Source: Pseudomonadota bacterium (lineage in GTDB: Bacteria; Pseudomonadota; Alphaproteobacteria; Sphingomonadales; Sphingomonadaceae). From it: a DNA stretch of 64,000 nt. Made by a program: the position numbers and the translations under genes. The stretch is from contig JAEXLC010000180.1 in assembly GCA_023445495.1 (NCBI GenBank), positions 3,514 through 67,513 of the forward strand, written 5' to 3'. Shown here piece after piece: positions 1-8,498 of this stretch. The notes under the pieces are model-generated. The model saw only the letters and a list, made by a program, of their open reading frames with translations. It was not told the DNA's origin and ran no database searches. Position 1 is the first letter of the stretch, and each line of letters begins with the position of its first letter.

Positions 1-1074
1 GCAGAGTTCCAGCGCGATCAGGGCATCGACCACGTTGATGCTGCCGCCCGCGACCGTGTAGCTCGGCAGCGAGCCGCCGGCCGAGCCTTCCTCGAACACC
101 TTGCGGGCAGTCTCGGCGGCTTCCTCGGCGGCTTCGCGGCCGCGGCACATCGCGGTGGCTTCGTTGGCGAGGACCTTCTTGGCTTCGTTGATCCCGGCGC
201 CTTCGAGTGCTTCGAGGCGGGCGATCTCTTCGAGCGGCAGGTCGGTGAACAGGCGCAGGAAGCGGCCGACGTCGCGGTCGTCGGTGTTGCGCCAGAACTG
301 CCAGTACTCGAAGGCCGAGAGCTGGTCGTCGTTGAGCCAGACGGCACCCGACATGGTCTTGCCCATCTTGCCGCCGTCTGCCGTGGTGATCAGCGGGGTG
401 GTGACGCCGTAGACCTCGGTGCCGTCAACGCGGCGGGCAAGCTCGATGCCGTTGACGATGTTGCCCCACTGGTCCGACCCGCCCATCTGCAGGCGGACAT
501 CGGCGCGGCGCGACAGCTCCAGGAAGTCATAGCCCTGGAGGATCATGTAGTTGAACTCGAGGAACGACAGCGACTGCTCGCGATCGAGTCGCAGCTTGAC
601 CGAGTCGAAGCTGAGCATGCGGTTGATCGAGAAATGCCGGCCGATGTCGCGCAGGAAGGGGATGTATTCGAGCTTGTCGAGCCAATCGGCATTGTCGACC
701 ATCACTGCGTCGGTGGGGCCGTCGCCGAAGGTCAGGAACTTCTCGAACACGGTCTTGATCGAGTCGACATTGGCGCGGATCACCTCGTCGGTCATCAGCT
801 TGCGCGCCTCGTCCTTGAACGAGGGATCGCCGATCTTGCCGGTGCCGCCGCCCATCAGGACGATGGGCTTGTGGCCGGCCTGCTGGAGGCGGCGCAGCAG
901 CATGATCTGCACGAGGCTGCCGACGTGCAGCGACGGCGCCGTCGGATCGAAGCCGATATAGCCGGGGACGATCTGCTTCGTCGCAAGGGCGTCGAGCGCC
1001 TCCGGGTCGGTGACCTGGTGGATGTAACCACGTTCGGAGAGCAGGCGGAGCAGATCGGACTTGAATTCGGTCAT
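1..1074 (-). CDS. tyrS: Tyrosine--tRNA ligase, partial (3' end outside window)
   Basis: Class I aminoacyl-tRNA synthetase that charges tRNA-Tyr in the cytoplasm. The first 358 residues are present; the C-terminal S4-like RNA-binding part lies beyond the left edge. The start is the ATG at 1074, giving MTEFKSDLL. The HIGH-type signature appears as APSLHVG near residues 47-52, and the KMSKS-type loop as KMGKTMS near residue 235. The segments [24 protein letters not shown] and [11 protein letters not shown] are typical of bacterial TyrRS. The next gene, an ArsR-type regulator on the same strand, ends 34 bases upstream. No frame damage is visible in the part shown. Confidence 0.96.
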   Translation of the reverse strand, partial: MTEFKSDLLRLLSERGYIHQVTDPEALDALATKQIVPGYIGFDPTAPSLHVGSLVQIMLLRRLQQAGHKPIVLMGGGTGKIGDPSFKDEARKLMTDEVIRANVDSIKTVFEKFLTFGDGPTDAVMVDNADWLDKLEYIPFLRDIGRHFSINRMLSFDSVKLRLDREQSLSFLEFNYMILQGYDFLELSRRADVRLQMGGSDQWGNIVNGIELARRVDGTEVYGVTTPLITTADGGKMGKTMSGAVWLNDDQLSAFEYWQFWRNTDDRDVGRFLRLFTDLPLEEIARLEALEGAGINEAKKVLANEATAMCRGREAAEEAAETARKVFEEGSAGGSLPSYTVAGGSINVVDALIALELC

Positions 1075-1108
1075 AGTGCGGGCCGCATAGCCGAGCGGAG
1101 CGGTCCTG

Positions 1109-1456
1109 TCATGCCTTGGGCGTATCGCAGTCCCTGTTGCCCGCATAGGCACTGAGAATCGCAGCGAGGAGGCCGGGGAAGCGGGCGTCGACCTCGGTGC
1201 AGCGCGTGGTGTTCAGCATCTCGACGCCCTGGCGCTCCGAACGGATCAGCCCGGCGTCGCGCAGCACCTTGAAATGCTGGGAGAGCGACGACTTGGGAAT
1301 GTCGCGCTCGCCGACGCGAGAGAAGGTCGAGCAACCCTGGACGCAGCCCTGGCCGGCGACCTGGGCGAAGATCGCCGCGCGCGTGGGATCGGACAGCGCG
1401 TGGAGAATCGCCTCCACCGACACATCCTTGATCGAAGGGTGAAACAGGGGCCGCAT
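1109..1456 (-). CDS. ArsR-family winged-helix transcriptional regulator
   Basis: A 115-residue DNA-binding protein. The region [14 protein letters not shown] (about residues 17-30) is the typical first helix of ArsR regulators, and [17 protein letters not shown] (about 54-70) is the recognition helix and wing. Two cysteines near residue 40 (GCVQGC) could be a metal or redox site, but the classic ELCVCDL motif is absent. It is divergent from a short-chain dehydrogenase, and the shared 105-base gap contains an inverted repeat (1493-1511). Such ArsR-SDR pairs are usually a repressor controlling itself and the enzyme; the ligand cannot be told from sequence. Confidence 0.88.
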   Translation of the reverse strand: MRPLFHPSIKDVSVEAILHALSDPTRAAIFAQVAGQGCVQGCSTFSRVGERDIPKSSLSQHFKVLRDAGLIRSERQGVEMLNTTRCTEVDARFPGLLAAILSAYAGNRDCDTPKA

Positions 1457-1492
1457 GATTTTTATCTAGGGGCTCTTGAAGCTTGGTTCAAC

Positions 1493-1511
1493 AGTTCCGA
1501 AATCCTGAACT
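1493..1511. promoter_or_regulatory. Inverted repeat, candidate ArsR operator
   Basis: AGTTC-N9-GAACT lies midway between the divergent arsR-type gene and the short-chain dehydrogenase. A further GTTC half-site lies just left of it (ggttcaacagttcc). Dyad symmetry at this spot fits a homodimeric winged-helix repressor acting on both promoters. The symmetry is seen directly; the assignment to this regulator is inference. Confidence 0.5.
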
Positions 1512-1561
1512 ATGGGAATAAGGCAGCCATACCGGCGACCTGCCCATGGAGAATTTCAGTC

Positions 1562-2308
1562 ATGTCGAAGCTCGCAGACAAGGTCGCGATCGTTACCGGG
1601 GCATCCAAGGGCATCGGCGCCGGCATCGCCAGGGCGCTGGCGGCGGAAGGTGCCGCGGTGGTGGTCAATTACGCGTCGAGCCGGGCCGGTGCCGATGCGG
1701 TGGTGCGCGACATCACCGACGCCGGCGGCAAGGCGATCGCCGTGCAGGCCGATGTCGCCAAGGCCGACCAGGCGCAGGCGCTGGTAGATGCCGCGATCAA
1801 GGAATTCGGCCGGCTCGACGTGCTGGTCAACAATTCGGGCGTCTATGAATTCGCCTCGCTCGATGCGACGACCGAGGAACTGTACCGCCGTACCTTCGAC
1901 GTGAACGTGCTCGGCGTGCTGCTCACCACCCAGGCGGCGGCGAAGCATCTCGGCGAAGGCGCCAGCGTCATCAACATCTCGTCGGCGGTCACGAGCCTCT
2001 TCCCGGCCGAATCGGCGGTCTATACCGGCACCAAGGGCGCCGTGGACGCGATCACCGGCGTGCTCGCCAATGAGCTTGGCCCGCGCAAGATCCGCGTCAA
2101 CGCGATCAACCCGGGGGTGGTCGAGACCGAAGGCACGCATGCGGCCGGTTTCGTCGGCTCGGAGTTCTTCGACGCGATCATCGGCCAGACCCCGCTCGGC
2201 CGCGTCGGCTATCCGGACGACATCGCGTCGATCGCCGTATTCCTGGCCTCGGACGACGCACGCTGGCTGACCGGCGAGAAGCTGACCGCCAGCGGCGGCC
2301 TGCGCTGA
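1562..2308 (+). CDS. SDR-family NAD(P)-dependent oxidoreductase
   Basis: A 248-residue classical short-chain dehydrogenase. The cofactor motif TGASKGIG is at residues 12-19. The NNAG motif reads NNSG, a tolerated variant. The catalytic triad is visible as Ser140/141, Tyr154 and Lys158 (YTGTK), followed by the usual INPGVVETEG loop and a C-terminal LTGEKLTASGGLR. The family reduces or oxidises alcohols and ketones; the substrate is unknown. An upstream in-frame extension exists, but the start at MSKLADKVAIVTG fits the family. It is divergent from an ArsR regulator that probably controls it. Confidence 0.92.
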   Translation: MSKLADKVAIVTGASKGIGAGIARALAAEGAAVVVNYASSRAGADAVVRDITDAGGKAIAVQADVAKADQAQALVDAAIKEFGRLDVLVNNSGVYEFASLDATTEELYRRTFDVNVLGVLLTTQAAAKHLGEGASVINISSAVTSLFPAESAVYTGTKGAVDAITGVLANELGPRKIRVNAINPGVVETEGTHAAGFVGSEFFDAIIGQTPLGRVGYPDDIASIAVFLASDDARWLTGEKLTASGGLR

Positions 2309-2336
2309 GCCAGGGGCGGGATGGGGCGACCCGGCC

Positions 2337-3329
2337 TCATCCCGCAACCCGCTTCGGCACGGATGGCCGCGTCACCATCCAGATGCCGGCACAGACCAGC
2401 AGCAGCGCCGCGAGATAGCTCCAGTGGAGCAGCGATTCGCCGAGGAAGATCGCGGACAGCGCGACGCCGAATACCGGGATCAGGAAGTTGAACGCAGCGA
2501 TCAGGCCGACGGGATTGTGCTTGAGCAGCAGGCTCCACAGCGCGAAGGCGATGGAGGACAGCAGCGCGAGATAGAGCAGCAGCGAGGCGGCGGGTAGGCT
2601 GGGCGCGGCGATATGGCCGTGGCCACCCAGCCCGACCGTAGTGAGGATCGCGCCGCCGATCCCAAGCTGCCAGCCGGTCATCACCAGCGGATCCATATCG
2701 CGTGAGATCCGCTTGCCGTAGATCGAGGCGGCGGCGAGGACGAAGGCAGCAATGATGACGAAGCCTTCGCCGAGCAGGCTGAAATCGAAGTCGAGCCGGC
2801 CGTTGCCGCCCAGGTTCACCACCACCACGCCGAGGAAGCCGACCAGGCAGCCCAGCGCCTTGCGGCCGCTCAGCCGGTCATCGGCGTAGAGGAAATGGGC
2901 GATCACCACGCTGAAGAACACGCCCGTTGCGTTCATGATCGAGGATTTCACGCCCGAAGCGTTGGCGAGTCCGACATAGAAGAACACATATTGGATGCCG
3001 GTCTGGGTGAGGCCGAGCAGCCCGACCTGGCGCCACTGACCCGATGTCAGAGCGAACACGCGCTTGCCGGTCGCCGTCGCGAAGGCGAGCAGGATCGTAC
3101 CCGCCAGGACGAAGCGATAGCCGGCAAAGAGCAGCTGCGCGGCAGTGTCCGTCTTGCCGATGCCGAACAGCGCATAGCCGTTCTTGATCGCGGGATAGGC
3201 ACTGCCCCACAACACGCAGCAAAGCGTGGCGAGCAGGAAGACACCGGTGCGGGACTGGTAGAAAGGACTGGACACGCGCGGCCCGTAACGCATCTTCGCG
3301 CGCGTACAAACCGCCACCGGGTTCGCCAT
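2337..3329 (-). CDS. DMT-superfamily (EamA) transporter
   Basis: An inner-membrane protein of up to 330 residues with about ten hydrophobic segments and two EamA repeats. LCCVLWGSAYPAIKNGY in the first helix and ALWSLLLKHNPVGLIAAFNFLIPVFGVALSAIFLGE near the end are characteristic of the family, which exports amino acids, drugs or metabolites. Two starts are possible: the ATG at 3329, whose codon overlaps the divergent downstream gene's ATG by two bases, and the ATG at 3293 (MRYGPRVSS). Neither has a clear Shine-Dalgarno sequence. The substrate cannot be predicted. Confidence 0.88.
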   Translation of the reverse strand: MANPVAVCTRAKMRYGPRVSSPFYQSRTGVFLLATLCCVLWGSAYPAIKNGYALFGIGKTDTAAQLLFAGYRFVLAGTILLAFATATGKRVFALTSGQWRQVGLLGLTQTGIQYVFFYVGLANASGVKSSIMNATGVFFSVVIAHFLYADDRLSGRKALGCLVGFLGVVVVNLGGNGRLDFDFSLLGEGFVIIAAFVLAAASIYGKRISRDMDPLVMTGWQLGIGGAILTTVGLGGHGHIAAPSLPAASLLLYLALLSSIAFALWSLLLKHNPVGLIAAFNFLIPVFGVALSAIFLGESLLHWSYLAALLLVCAGIWMVTRPSVPKRVAG

Positions 3330-3864
3330 GCATCTTCGCGTTCCGCTTTACCCGCATCCTGATTTCCCGAGTGCGGTCGATCGCATCGAAGTGAAGGTAA
3401 CGCGCTTCGCGCCGCAGCTGCTGGGGTTGCGCTATTTCGTCTTCGGGCCGCTGGGCGAGCTGGTGCTGCCACCCGCCGTGGAGGCGCCGGCACGACGGGA
3501 CGAATTGTGGAAGTCGACCTGCTTCGAAGCTTTCGTGCGCGGGGAGGGCGAGGGGTATCTCGAGCTCAACTTCGCGCCCTCGGGCGACTGGGCGGCGTAC
3601 AGCTTCACCGGCTACCGCGAGGGCATGGCCAATGCGCCGGTCGCGAATCCGCGTGGCACCTGGATGTCCGGCGGAGTGATGGCGGCGGAGGTGGAGTTGC
3701 CGCTCGAAGGCCCGTGGCAGCTAGCGATCACCGCGGTGATCGAGGAACGCGACGGGACCAAGTCCTATTGGTCCGCCGAGCATGGTCCGGGGAATCCGGA
3801 CTTCCACGCCGAGGCGGGCTTTGTGGTGGCATTGCCGGCCCAGGCGCAGGCAGGGGTACTCTGA
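3328..3864 (+). CDS. DOMON-like domain protein, function unknown
   Basis: A 178-residue soluble protein without signal peptide. The stretch DELWKSTCFEAFV...GYLELNFAPSGDWAAYSFTGYREGM resembles the core of DOMON-like or carbohydrate-binding beta-sandwich proteins common in proteobacteria, with a WKSTCFE segment and an ELNFAPSG strand. The C-terminal part (SYWSAEHGPGNPDFH) fits the same family. No catalytic residues are evident. The start codon overlaps that of the divergent transporter if the latter's longer form is used. The name is a domain-level guess. Confidence 0.7.
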   Translation: MHLRVPLYPHPDFPSAVDRIEVKVTRFAPQLLGLRYFVFGPLGELVLPPAVEAPARRDELWKSTCFEAFVRGEGEGYLELNFAPSGDWAAYSFTGYREGMANAPVANPRGTWMSGGVMAAEVELPLEGPWQLAITAVIEERDGTKSYWSAEHGPGNPDFHAEAGFVVALPAQAQAGVL

Positions 3865-3970
3865 CCGGGGAGCCCCGTTGCGTTCTCCCTATAGGGTAGC
3901 AAGCTAAACCGATGCGCGCGGGCGACGATCCGGCTTGCGTCATGCTCGAACTCCCCGCATCCAGCAGCGC

Positions 3971-5167
3971 ATGAAATTCGGCATCGACCGGCTGCTCGCC
4001 GACCCTGAGCTTCGTCGTCCCCTCGAAGGCAAGCGCGTCGCGTTGCTCGCGCATCCCGCCTCGGTGACCGAGGACCTGACGCATTCGCTGGACGCGCTCG
4101 TTGCGGCCGGGCTCAACGTCTCGGCGGTGTTCGGCCCGCAGCACGGTGTGCGCGGTGACCTGCAGGACAACATGATGGAGTCGCCGGACTATACCGACCC
4201 GACCTACGGGATGCCGGTGTTCAGCCTCTATGGAGAAGTCCGCCGCCCGACCGGCCAGTCGATGGGCACGTTCGACACGATGCTGATCGACCTGCAGGAT
4301 GTCGGCTGCCGCATCTACACCTTCGTCACCACGCTGCTCTATGTGCTCGAAGCCGCGGCCGAGCATGGCAAGAGCGTGTGGGTGCTCGATCGCCCCAATC
4401 CCGCCGGCCGGCCGGTAGAGGGCACGACGCTGCTGCCCGGTTGGGAGAGCTTTGTCGGCGCGGGGCCGATGCCGATGCGCCACGGCATGACGCTGGGCGA
4501 GATGGGCCATTGGTTCATCCGGCAGTTCAATCTCGACGTCGATTACCGGGTGATCGAGATGGAAGGCTGGCAGCCCGATGCGGCGCCCGGCTTCGGCTGG
4601 CCGATCGAGCGCCCCTGGATCAATCCGAGCCCCAACGCCGCCAATGTGAACATGGCGCGCGGCTATGCCGGCACGGTGATGCTGGAGGGGACGACGCTTT
4701 CCGAAGGCCGAGGCACCACGCGCCCGCTCGAGCTGTTCGGCGCGCCGGACATCGATGCGAAGAAGCTGATCGTCGCGATGTACACGCTCGCGCCGCACTG
4801 GCTGGCGGGCTGCACGCTGCGCGACTTCTGGTTCCAGCCGACCTTCCACAAGCATGTGGGGCAGCTCTGCTCGGGCGTGTTCATCCATGCCGAAGGTGCG
4901 GCTTATGACCATCAGGCATTTCGGCCGTGGCGGCTGCAGGCGCTGGGCTTCAAGGCGATCCGCAAGCTCTATGGCGACTATCCGCTGTGGCGCGACTTCC
5001 CGTACGAATATGTCTTCGACAAGCTCGCGATCGACGTGATCAACGGCGGCACCGACCTGCGCGAATGGGTGGACGATGCGGCGGCCGAGCCGGGCGACCT
5101 CGATGCGCGAACGCTGCCTGACGAATCGGCCTGGATCGAGGCGCGGCGGCCGCACCTGCTCTATTGA
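3971..5167 (+). CDS. DUF1343 / NamZ-type exo-beta-N-acetylmuramidase family protein
   Basis: A 398-residue protein of the DUF1343 family, whose studied member NamZ removes terminal N-acetylmuramic acid from peptidoglycan fragments. Family signatures include GKRVALLAHPASV, VFGPQHGVRGDLQDNM, LIDLQDVGCRIYTFVTTL, VLDRPNPAGR and LSEGRGTTRPLELFGAP. I take the ATG at 3971 (MKFGIDRLL) as start; an in-frame ATG 36 bases upstream would add a tail rich in basic residues. No signal peptide is visible, so this copy would act in the cytoplasm, perhaps in muropeptide recycling. A 9-bp inverted repeat follows the stop. Confidence 0.88.
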   Translation: MKFGIDRLLADPELRRPLEGKRVALLAHPASVTEDLTHSLDALVAAGLNVSAVFGPQHGVRGDLQDNMMESPDYTDPTYGMPVFSLYGEVRRPTGQSMGTFDTMLIDLQDVGCRIYTFVTTLLYVLEAAAEHGKSVWVLDRPNPAGRPVEGTTLLPGWESFVGAGPMPMRHGMTLGEMGHWFIRQFNLDVDYRVIEMEGWQPDAAPGFGWPIERPWINPSPNAANVNMARGYAGTVMLEGTTLSEGRGTTRPLELFGAPDIDAKKLIVAMYTLAPHWLAGCTLRDFWFQPTFHKHVGQLCSGVFIHAEGAAYDHQAFRPWRLQALGFKAIRKLYGDYPLWRDFPYEYVFDKLAIDVINGGTDLREWVDDAAAEPGDLDARTLPDESAWIEARRPHLLY

Positions 5168-5172
5168 GCGGG

Positions 5173-5209
5173 TTCCGGCGGACGGGAGGGAGAGCACCGC
5201 CCGCCGGAA
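5173..5209. terminator. Inverted repeat between convergent genes
   Basis: A perfect 9-bp stem (TTCCGGCGG at 5173-5181 and CCGCCGGAA at 5201-5209) fills the 47-base gap between the NamZ-type gene and the convergent two-repeat protein. There is no U-run, so it could be a weak or Rho-assisted bidirectional terminator. Confidence 0.45.
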
Positions 5210-5214
5210 TTCCG

Positions 5215-5823
5215 TCAGGCGTCTGCCAGTTCCGCCTTGGGGATCGCCGGGATCAGCCCGAGCGACAGCGTCTGGCCTTCCGCGCCACCGATATAGGCGG
5301 TGACGCCGTTGACCTCATATTGCATCGCGAAATACTTGGAGTTCCCATAATCGGGATCGCCGCCAAAGGTCTCGTTGGTGAGGGCGAGCTGGAAGTTGGT
5401 GGTGCCCTGATCGACGATCAGGCCGCCCTGGTTCAGGATCGCCTGGCAGATCGCCGTCACGTCGAAGCCGTTGTTGGACGAGCCATAGATCGCGCGCTTC
5501 ACCTGGAAAGGCGTGTTCGCGGACTGCGCCACGCTCGGCTGCGGCGCGGTGTTGAAATAATAGGCCGGATAGCCGGGCGACGGGATCAGATCGACCGTCG
5601 AATTCTCGACCGCGGCCAGACCGATCGGATTGCCGCTGTTCAGGCCGGTGGCGGTGTACCAGGCCAGGAAATATTTGGTCGCGCCGGAATCGGGATCGCC
5701 GAAGCTGCCATTGTTGACGGCAACGTCGTCATTTCCCCCGGCGACCATGGCCGCCACTTGCGAGGTGACGTCTTCCCCCATGGAATTGGACGCGTAGACG
5801 GCGAGAAGGATCGAGATGGTCAT
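5215..5823 (-). CDS. Hypothetical protein with two DVT-type repeat modules
   Basis: A 202-residue protein made of two related modules. Module 1 (about residues 8-58) runs DVTSQVAAMVAGG, NNGSFGDPDSG, KYFLAWY. Module 2 (about 108-172) runs IYGSSNNGFDVTAICQAIL, TNETFGGDPDYG, KYFAMQY. The DVT...FGGDP..G..K....Y pattern resembles modules in DUF3395-like proteins, but I am not certain of the family. There is no signal peptide, no membrane segment and no cysteine-rich region. The Shine-Dalgarno GGAG sits 7 bases before the ATG. An AT-rich 360-base gap lies upstream. Function unknown. Confidence 0.65.
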   Translation of the reverse strand: MTISILLAVYASNSMGEDVTSQVAAMVAGGNDDVAVNNGSFGDPDSGATKYFLAWYTATGLNSGNPIGLAAVENSTVDLIPSPGYPAYYFNTAPQPSVAQSANTPFQVKRAIYGSSNNGFDVTAICQAILNQGGLIVDQGTTNFQLALTNETFGGDPDYGNSKYFAMQYEVNGVTAYIGGAEGQTLSLGLIPAIPKAELADA

Positions 5824-6185
5824 CGCAAATCTCCATTTTCGAAAAACGAGGCCGTACTTTGCGCTGATGTGCGGTGAATTGCTTCATTTCGGACGCAAAA
5901 TTCCCCAGCGTGGCGTTATGCGCCGCGACTCGAAAGGTTCTAATCAAGCAAATCAGTGAATAGTCTGCGACTTGTCTTGATATGGTTCAAGTGAATTTGC
6001 GTCGCAAATGGCGATTAAATTTGTACGTGACTTGATATTGTAAATTACAATGTAAGAACAATTTTGTTGTATTATAAATTGAATTTGACGCAATCTTTCG
6101 GCGTATATCCGGGCTGAACCGGGGCGCGTTGGCGCAATGGTCTCGGCATTTGCCTCGCACCGGCAATCCGCCTAACCACCGCATC
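5824..6185. other. AT-rich intergenic region
   Basis: No gene is supported here. From about 5940 to 6080 the sequence is markedly richer in A and T than anything else in the window and contains the palindrome described separately. It separates two divergently transcribed genes (the two-repeat protein and the 392-residue membrane protein), so it should hold both promoters. I see no tRNA fold around 6120 despite a superficially tRNA-like opening. Confidence 0.6.
6037..6051. promoter_or_regulatory. Perfect palindrome ATTGTAA-A-TTACAAT
   Basis: A 7+1+7 perfect inverted repeat in the AT-rich gap between divergent genes. Its length and central base are typical of a dimeric regulator's operator. 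No regulator gene adjoins it, so the binding protein is unknown. Confidence 0.5.
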
Positions 6186-7361
6186 ATGTTGGCGGGGCTG
6201 ATATTTGCGGTCGAGGAGGCGGAAGGCCGCCCGGGGACTCTGATGGCGACATTGCCGTTCGGCGGCATGACGCTGCTCGAATATCAGGCGCGGCTGCTGT
6301 TCGGGGCGGGCACCGAGCAGGTGCTGGTCGCAGTCGGCAGGATGACGCCGGCGCTGCTCGCCGCGGTCAATCGCGCCGCCAAGCGCCATCCCCGCATCGA
6401 GATCGTCCGCTCGGCCGAGGAAGCTGCCGAGAAGATCACTCCGGGCGCACAGGTACTGGTGATGGCGGACGGGCTGGTCACCACCGATCCGGTGATGGAC
6501 CGGATGGCGAAGGCGGGCGGCGAGGCGCTGCTGGTCACCGACGATCCCACCTCGCCGGCGGCGATCGAGCGACTCGACATGCGTGACAGCTGGGCTGGGA
6601 TCGCCCGCATCTCGCTCGAGCAGCTCACCCAGATCGCGCAGATGCCCGAGGATTATGATTTCCAGTCGGCGCTGCTCCGCGTCGCCGCGCAATCGGGCGC
6701 CGAGCATGTCGGGCTGACCGCCGGCTGGTTAAAGGGCGGCCATGCCGTCGAGCGTAGTGTCGAGGGGCTGGCCGCGCGCAATACCGGGGTGCTCGCCGCG
6801 CTGACCGAGCGCCGCACCGACTGGGCGGATCGCTGGGTGTTCACCCGGGCCGCGCGAATCGTCCTGCCCGAACTGGTCGGCCGCAACGTGCCGGGCTGGG
6901 CGGTGAGCGTTGGCGGCGGCGTGGTCTCGGCGATTTCGCTGGTCTGCACGGCGATGGGCTGGGTTGGCGCGGGCAGCGTCGTTGCCTTGCTCGGCACCGC
7001 GACTCTTGCCACGGGCGCGGCGATGGCGGTGCTGCGCGGCGAGGACAAGCGAGCGGGACTGCTCGAATGGGCGATCTTCGCGCTGTTCGCCCTGATCGCG
7101 CTGCTCAGTGGCTGGGTGGAATTCGCCGCCACCGGCAGCACCACACCTCCGGTGCTGGCGCTGGTTGCCGCAGCTGCGCAGTGGCTCGTCGAGCGGGTGC
7201 CGAGCCGGCCGAAGCGCTGGTGGTCGAGCCCCTCGGCGCATCTGCTGGTTTTTTCGCCCTTCGCCTTGTCCGGATTCGCGACAATCGGGCTTGCTGCAGT
7301 TGCGATATATTCCTTCGCCACGCTCGCTGCGGCAGTTGAGGGTACGCGCGAAAAAGCTTAG
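6186..7361 (+). CDS. Membrane protein with N-terminal nucleotidyltransferase-like domain
   Basis: A 392-residue protein from the ATG at 6186 (MLAGLIFAVEEAEG); an in-frame ATG 57 bases upstream is less likely. Residues 1-130 look like a sugar-nucleotidyltransferase fold: LPFGGMTLLEYQARLLFGAGTEQVLVAVG resembles the start of IPCT/MobA-type enzymes, with VLVMADGLV where the metal-binding aspartate would sit. The usual GxGxRL loop is absent, so activity is doubtful. The C-terminal half holds about five or six hydrophobic helices. It precedes the DUF2336 gene by 36 bases and probably shares its transcript. I know of no assigned function. Confidence 0.7.
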   Translation: MLAGLIFAVEEAEGRPGTLMATLPFGGMTLLEYQARLLFGAGTEQVLVAVGRMTPALLAAVNRAAKRHPRIEIVRSAEEAAEKITPGAQVLVMADGLVTTDPVMDRMAKAGGEALLVTDDPTSPAAIERLDMRDSWAGIARISLEQLTQIAQMPEDYDFQSALLRVAAQSGAEHVGLTAGWLKGGHAVERSVEGLAARNTGVLAALTERRTDWADRWVFTRAARIVLPELVGRNVPGWAVSVGGGVVSAISLVCTAMGWVGAGSVVALLGTATLATGAAMAVLRGEDKRAGLLEWAIFALFALIALLSGWVEFAATGSTTPPVLALVAAAAQWLVERVPSRPKRWWSSPSAHLLVFSPFALSGFATIGLAAVAIYSFATLAAAVEGTREKA

Positions 7362-7397
7362 TCTCGTCTTAAGGACATTTCCGTTAGCTTGGGGTCG

Positions 7398-8498
7398 ATG
7401 TCGGATAATCCCGTCGACATGCGCGATGGCTTGGCCGTCAGCGCCCGGGAGTTGCTTGCACGTGCGGCGGCTGCGGAGTTGCGCGCCTATAAGGGTCTGA
7501 TGGTCGCCGTTGATGATTTCTTCCTGCCCGAAGAGGCACGGCTCGACGAGCATAGCCGCGCTGGCTTGGCCGCGCTGCTGCGTGGACTCGTGGAGACGGT
7601 GGAAGGCGAGATTCGCGAGCATGCCGTACGGTTGCTGACTGGGCGCAGCGAATCGCTGCTGGTCGCGAAGCTGATCGAGCCGGGCACTTCGGTGCTCGCC
7701 AGGCTGTGGAATTCCGGGCTGCTGCGCGACAGCGAGCTGATGGGCGAGCTGATCGCGCGGGTGCGCCAGGAGATGCTGGGCGCGGCGCTGCCGATGAGCG
7801 CGCCGGACGATCCCGAGCGGCCGAGCCTGATCAACCGATTCGTCCAACACCCCGATCGCGTGGTCGCGGCGAGCGCGATGGCGGTGCTGATCGCCGAGAG
7901 CCGTCGTCGGGGTAGTCCCGAAGTGGGACAGTTCCAGACCGAGCTGCCCGCCGAGCTGCATCACCGGCTGGTGTGGTGGACGGCGGCGGCGCTGCGCGAA
8001 CGCGTGATCGATGCCAGCGAATCGCTCGATCGCGCCCTGTGCGACGCGGCGCAGCGCAGCCTGGCTGCCTATGACGAGGGTGACCGGCTCGAAGCCGCGG
8101 CGATGCGCTTCGCCGCTGCGATCGATGCGCAGCCGGGCGAGCTTTCGGGCATGCTGGTCGAGTCGCTGGGCGACCGGCGGATCGTGCTGTTCATCGCCCT
8201 GCTGGGGCATGCGATGGGCGTGCCCTATGAACTGGCGCGCGACCTGGTGCTGGATCCGGCGGCGGACCGGCTGTGGCTGGCGCTGCGGGCGCTGGAGATC
8301 GGCCGCGAAGGCGTGGCCCAGATCGGCTATGCGCTGAGCGAAGCCGATCCGCGCCGCGACCTGGAGAAGTTCGCCGACACGCTCGACACGATCGCCGCGA
8401 TCGCGCCGGCCGATGCGCGCGCCGCGCTGGCGCCGCTCAAGCTCGATCCCGATTACCGCGCTGCGCTGATCGCCCTCCAGCGGGGAGGGATGAAGTGA
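7398..8498 (+). CDS. DUF2336 domain-containing protein
   Basis: A 366-residue largely helical soluble protein starting at the ATG at 7398; a TTG three codons upstream is also in frame. Repeated short helices such as VRLLTGRSESLLVAKLIEPG, DRVVAASAMAVLIAESRRR and SGMLVESLGDRRIVLFIALLGHAMGVPYELARDLVLDP match the DUF2336 family found in alphaproteobacteria. Its molecular role is not established as far as I know. Its stop codon overlaps the GTG start of the next gene (GTGA), so it is translationally coupled to the kinase-like protein, which suggests that the two act together. Confidence 0.82.
   Translation: MSDNPVDMRDGLAVSARELLARAAAAELRAYKGLMVAVDDFFLPEEARLDEHSRAGLAALLRGLVETVEGEIREHAVRLLTGRSESLLVAKLIEPGTSVLARLWNSGLLRDSELMGELIARVRQEMLGAALPMSAPDDPERPSLINRFVQHPDRVVAASAMAVLIAESRRRGSPEVGQFQTELPAELHHRLVWWTAAALRERVIDASESLDRALCDAAQRSLAAYDEGDRLEAAAMRFAAAIDAQPGELSGMLVESLGDRRIVLFIALLGHAMGVPYELARDLVLDPAADRLWLALRALEIGREGVAQIGYALSEADPRRDLEKFADTLDTIAAIAPADARAALAPLKLDPDYRAALIALQRGGMK

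Noticed and set aside
1556..2347. A 263-codon minus-strand frame over the short-chain dehydrogenase
   Set aside because: It is a shadow of the SDR gene, whose motifs are clear on the other strand.
6118..6185. A tRNA-like opening (GGCGCGTTGGCGCAATGGT)
   Set aside because: No T-loop GGTTCGAATCC or acceptor stem partner follows within 90 bases.
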